From assembly GCA_036635475.1 (NCBI GenBank), contig JAVWQH010000053.1:1-8387 (forward strand): DNA of 8,387 bases, in the 5' to 3' direction. How positions within the stretch are numbered: position 1 is the stretch's first letter; each line of letters begins with the position of its first letter. This document shows, piece after piece, positions 6,093 to 8,387 of the stretch. The notes beneath the pieces are model-generated. The model searched no databases and was not told the DNA's origin. It saw nothing but the letters and a program-made list of their open reading frames with translations. The DNA comes from JAHHUA01 sp036635475. Its GTDB lineage: Bacteria; Bacillota; Clostridia; Oscillospirales; Ruminococcaceae. The position numbers were made by a program, and so were the translations under genes.

Positions 6093-7157
6093 TTATTTAT
6101 TTTTTGCAGCGATTTTTTTAGCAGAGAAAACCTTTATAGCATTTTCGTTATAAACGATTTTTTCAGAAATTTCATCGGCTTTAGCTTTAATTATATCGTT
6201 AAACTCAGCAGATTTAAGTTGAGAAATGATGGCATTTGTCATATTTTCAAAGTCTTCTGGTTTTTCATAAACGTCATGTTTTTTAGCAATTAAGATAAAT
6301 TCATCTTTTTCAGTTTTGATATATTCTCCAACTTTGACTTTATCAAGTTCAGAGATGAAATTTTCCGGAAGATATTCATTGGAGGAATCTATTAGGAAAG
6401 CCTCAGGTTCCTCAGTTTTTTCTTCAGGGTTAGTATCTTTATCTTGGGCAGTAAAGAGTTCATAGTCAGCATAAATTTTCGCAAAGCTTTCGCCTTGGGT
6501 AGCTCTCTTGAAATAATCGTCGGCAGCATCTTGCATAGCCTTTTTATTAGTTTCGTCGAAAGGTTTACCGGAAGGGTCAGCAAGGGAAATTTGCATCATA
6601 GCAACACTTCTGTACATTTTTTCATATTGTGCTTTAAGTTCACTTTCAGGAATTGGAGCTACACCATCTTTGCCATAATAGAAAGGGAACATTGTTGAAA
6701 TTTTCTCACTATTTTGGAGAACGGATTCATATGATGAAAAAGCGATACCATTTTTAAGAAGAGAATCACCGAAGTCTTTATTTTGTTCAGTAGATAAAGA
6801 TTCGATAGTATCATCAATTTGTTCCAGTTGCTTAGCGGTAAGTTTGAGAGCTAATTCGTCAAACATTTCACTCACAGCAACATATTGGCTAACAAATTTC
6901 TTAGCTTCATTGACAATCCATTCAGAGCCGACAACACCATCAATTTCCGTTGTTAGAACGTCAGCTTTGGGGTCAGAGAGTTTACTTTTTGCATCATTTA
7001 GGGAAGAAATCATACCATAGATGTAAATACCAGAGGGAATTTCAGCGTCATTGTAGGTTGCAACAATTTTTTCATTAGATTTTCCTGTACAAGCTGTTGC
7101 GGTGAAAGCCATAGCTACAGCCATAAATCCACATAGGATTTTTTTCTTTAAACTCAT
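6093..7157 (-). CDS. PrsA/SurA-like lipoprotein with degenerate parvulin-like domain
   Basis: This 354-residue exported protein starts with a lipoprotein-type signal peptide: Lys4-Lys6, hydrophobic residues 8-20, and the lipobox-like ATAC with Cys23. Next come a SurA-type N-terminal helical region, a long charged helical part (about 85-185), and a parvulin-like segment at about 185-295 (MMQISLADPSG, then DEFILIAKK), followed by a C-terminal helix typical of PrsA-like foldases. Such proteins help secreted proteins fold at the outer face of the membrane. The histidines usually seen in parvulin PPIases (HILI-like and GYHII-like motifs) are Met-Gln-Ile-Ser and Glu-Phe-Ile-Leu here, so chaperone activity without isomerase activity is more likely. 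The ATG at 7157 has AGGAGG eight bases upstream. Its own promoter and shared terminator make it monocistronic. The lack of an aliphatic residue at -3 makes the lipobox imperfect. Confidence 0.75.
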   Translation of the reverse strand: MSLKKKILCGFMAVAMAFTATACTGKSNEKIVATYNDAEIPSGIYIYGMISSLNDAKSKLSDPKADVLTTEIDGVVGSEWIVNEAKKFVSQYVAVSEMFDELALKLTAKQLEQIDDTIESLSTEQNKDFGDSLLKNGIAFSSYESVLQNSEKISTMFPFYYGKDGVAPIPESELKAQYEKMYRSVAMMQISLADPSGKPFDETNKKAMQDAADDYFKRATQGESFAKIYADYELFTAQDKDTNPEEKTEEPEAFLIDSSNEYLPENFISELDKVKVGEYIKTEKDEFILIAKKHDVYEKPEDFENMTNAIISQLKSAEFNDIIKAKADEISEKIVYNENAIKVFSAKKIAAKNK

Positions 7158-7185
7158 TTGGAGAGCCTCCTATTATTTTTAATAT

Positions 7186-7207
7186 CCAATATTGGCTTAA
7201 TTAGCCA
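7186..7207. promoter_or_regulatory. Overlapping inverted repeats near the transcription start of the PrsA-like gene
   Basis: CCAATATTGG (7186-7195) is a perfect 10-bp palindrome. It overlaps TGGCT-TAATT-AGCCA (7193-7207), a second inverted repeat. Both lie just downstream of the -10 box at 7222-7217, roughly +3 to +25, which is a usual place for a repressor operator. No regulator family is recognised. Confidence 0.35.
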
Positions 7208-7216
7208 CACTACCAC

Positions 7217-7245
7217 ATTATACACTTAATGAATAGAAAAGTCTA
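7217..7245 (-). promoter_or_regulatory. SigA-type promoter of the PrsA-like gene
   Basis: On the minus strand TAGACT (7245 to 7240, four of six matches) and a perfect TATAAT (7222 to 7217) have a 17-bp spacer. The leader is about 50 nt and contains the AGGAGG site. Confidence 0.6.
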
Positions 7246-7293
7246 TAATAATTATATTAATAAATTAAAAAACATCAGATATAAGGAAAATGC

Positions 7294-7330
7294 AATAAAA
7301 AAAGGCTGTAATTTATAATGAATTACAGCC
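7294..7330 (-). terminator. Rho-independent terminator of the SleB/CwlJ-type gene
   Basis: A perfect 10-bp stem, GGCTGTAATT/AATTACAGCC (7304-7313 and 7321-7330), has a 7-base loop. On the minus strand it is followed by seven consecutive T (7303 to 7297). It lies about 30 bp after the stop codon of the hydrolase gene. Confidence 0.92.
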
Positions 7331-7361
7331 TATACTATTATATAGGGAATTTAAAGGGGTT

Positions 7362-7838
7362 TTACATACAAAAAAGGTGCTTACCGATTTTTTTAATTTG
7401 TGGACGTGACCATATCCATTTGCTTGTGGCAGTTACAGGGTTGAAGTAATAGATTGCACCGCCGGAGGGGTCAGCCCCATTTATGGCATCAGTGGCGGCT
7501 TTATAAGCAGATTCAGCCACAGGTTCATTGATTTGACCGTCATCAACGCAAGAAAAGGCTAAAGGCTGGTAGATAACTCCCGACATAGTATCGGGAAAAG
7601 AAGGGTGCTCAATACGATTTAATATTACTGCACCTACAGCCACTTGCCCCTCATAGGGTTCGCCACGTGATTCTGCTGAAATAATTCGAGCCAGAAGCAT
7701 ATAATCAGAATTATCTTTTGAGGCAGTTATTGCGGTTGGAGCAACTTCAGGGGCGGCAACAGGTTTAACTGATTGAACAGCTATACCAACTGATGTAATT
7801 AATGCGAGAGCAGCAGCAATTATTGATTTTAAAGACAA
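7362..7838 (-). CDS. Secreted cell-wall hydrolase, SleB/CwlJ type
   Basis: This 158-residue protein has an N-terminal hydrophobic signal or anchor (about residues 5-22), an Ala/Pro/Val linker to about 43, and a complete Hydrolase_2 domain (SleB/CwlJ catalytic domain) from 46 to 158. Recognisable segments are LLARIISAESRGEPYEG with the catalytic Glu56, VAVGAVILNRIEHPSFP, GGAIYYFNP and KWIWSRP. Relatives are lytic enzymes that act on spore cortex muramic-lactam peptidoglycan during germination, though vegetative paralogs exist. The N-terminal peptidoglycan-binding domain of full-length SleB is missing, so it resembles CwlJ in size but has an export signal. The TTG at 7838 is the start because AGGAGG lies eight bases before it. 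I could not identify its promoter or a sporulation sigma-factor site. Two cysteines (Cys97, Cys157) lie in otherwise conserved segments. Confidence 0.9.
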   Translation of the reverse strand: MSLKSIIAAALALITSVGIAVQSVKPVAAPEVAPTAITASKDNSDYMLLARIISAESRGEPYEGQVAVGAVILNRIEHPSFPDTMSGVIYQPLAFSCVDDGQINEPVAESAYKAATDAINGADPSGGAIYYFNPVTATSKWIWSRPQIKKIGKHLFCM

Positions 7839-7857
7839 TTAATATTCCTCCTAAAAT

Positions 7858-7890
7858 TTGATAGTAACATTTTTCCCGAAATGCTATAAA
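7858..7890 (+). promoter_or_regulatory. Candidate promoter of the 99-residue membrane protein gene
   Basis: TGCTATAAA (7882-7890) is an extended -10 with one mismatch. TTGATA (7858-7863) is a -35-like hexamer but the spacer is 21 bp, so the extended -10 may act without it. The gene's RBS follows 23 bp later. It overlaps the 5' leader of the divergent hydrolase gene. Confidence 0.4.
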
Positions 7891-7925
7891 ATATGTATTA
7901 GCGAGTAATTTTTGGAGGTGGCAAT

Positions 7926-8225
7926 TTGGAGATATTAATAGGCTTGTTTATTTTGACTTTTGCAATTGCTATAAGTTACTTTTTAAGCAAGTATATAGAG
8001 GTGTATTATTCACGAATATATCTCAACAACAGCAAGATGCTATATTATGCACTTAAAAGGGCGGAGAAATACGCAAGAAAGCTGAAAAAATTGGATTTGC
8101 GATGTAAGGAAGAAAACACAATAGCTATTGTATACATTATAATGTGGGAGAAAGGCTTTGAAATAACCCCAGAAGAAATAAAAAAAGAAATACAAGTGAT
8201 TAAAGCAGAAAAAGTTGGACTATAA
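7926..8225 (+). CDS. Small single-pass membrane protein of unknown function
   Basis: I do not recognise this 99-residue protein. Residues 2-22 are strongly hydrophobic (ILIGLFILTFAIAISYFL) with no cleavage site, so an N-terminal membrane anchor is likely. A tyrosine-rich junction (EVYYSRIYL) and a highly charged, probably helical soluble part follow, with Lys/Arg/Glu-rich stretches at 43-60 and 80-99. A single Cys is at 60. The TTG at 7926 is the start because GGAGGTG ends five bases upstream; no better start is near. It is divergent from the SleB/CwlJ-type hydrolase with 87 bp between them, which makes a link to spore or envelope function possible but unproven. No terminator is evident after the stop. 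Confidence 0.7.
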   Translation: MEILIGLFILTFAIAISYFLSKYIEVYYSRIYLNNSKMLYYALKRAEKYARKLKKLDLRCKEENTIAIVYIIMWEKGFEITPEEIKKEIQVIKAEKVGL

Positions 8226-8349
8226 TAGAAGTAATTTACAAAATATAATTGTAAAGGAGGCATTTTGATACATAAAGGAGGATAATTTAACAGTAATTCA
8301 CTGAATTAGCATAAAAAAGTATTTAAAATGACAAAATCCTCAAAAGCGG
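8226..8349 (+). other. Intergenic region with two tandem Shine-Dalgarno-like sites
   Basis: After the 99-residue gene, AAAGGAGG (8253-8260) and AAAGGAGG (8274-8281) occur 21 bp apart. The first precedes a possible six-codon frame (TTG at 8265, stop TAA at 8283) that contains the second. A weak AT-rich hairpin (8235-8241 with 8249-8255) ends right at the first site. No convincing gene follows; the ATG at 8328 opens only 15 codons with no RBS. Confidence 0.4.
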
Positions 8350-8378
8350 TTGACAAAGGAAAACGAGTATGGTAATAT
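8350..8378 (+). promoter_or_regulatory. Strong SigA promoter pointing out of the window
   Basis: TTGACA (8350-8355) is perfect and TAATAT (8373-8378) is a near match, with the ideal 17-bp spacer. The downstream gene is outside the window. The strength and closeness to consensus would fit a stable-RNA or highly expressed gene, but this is inference. Confidence 0.65.
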
Positions 8379-8387
8379 ATAAAAGCT

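Noticed and set aside
8328..8375. 15-codon ATG frame near the right edge
   Set aside because: No RBS, and it overlaps the strong outward promoter.

Overview
The window reads as an ordinary chromosomal segment of a low-GC, endospore-forming Firmicute, most likely a clostridial lineage. Evidence: AT-rich intergenic DNA, strong AGGAGG-type ribosome binding sites, frequent TTG starts (4 of 9 genes), SigA-type promoters, and two sporulation/germination genes (spoIIE and a SleB/CwlJ-type cell-wall hydrolase). The genus cannot be fixed from the sequence alone.

Layout from left to right. A minus-strand tRNA-Pro(UGG) with its own consensus promoter sits at the left edge. Upstream of it on the same strand are tadA (tRNA adenosine deaminase) and a CPBP-family membrane protease, which look like one transcript: the tadA ribosome binding site directly follows the protease stop codon. 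Next are a stand-alone acpP (acyl carrier protein) with a perfect SigA promoter and a terminator, a 62-residue small membrane-type protein of unknown function, and a left-handed beta-helix acyltransferase of the maltose/galactoside O-acetyltransferase type. All of these are on the minus strand.

From about 3.5 to 6.0 kb the plus strand carries spoIIE, the membrane-bound PP2C phosphatase that activates SigF in the forespore. A candidate promoter upstream has the unusual 21-bp spacing known from Spo0A-activated promoters. A bidirectional terminator separates it from a convergent minus-strand PrsA/SurA-like lipoprotein whose parvulin-like domain lacks the usual histidines. Beyond that, a minus-strand secreted SleB/CwlJ-type hydrolase is divergent from a 99-residue plus-strand single-pass membrane protein of unknown function. 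The right edge carries a strong plus-strand promoter whose gene lies outside the window.

I see no CRISPR array, insertion sequence, prophage, toxin-antitoxin pair, defence cassette or biosynthetic cluster. The parts that most deserve a second look are the spoIIE promoter architecture, the two enzymes or folds missing expected catalytic residues (acyltransferase and PrsA-like protein), the two uncharacterised small proteins, and a hairpin near 2.35 kb that pairs better on the strand with no gene. Coordinates of promoters and terminators were found by eye; no alignment or folding program was run.
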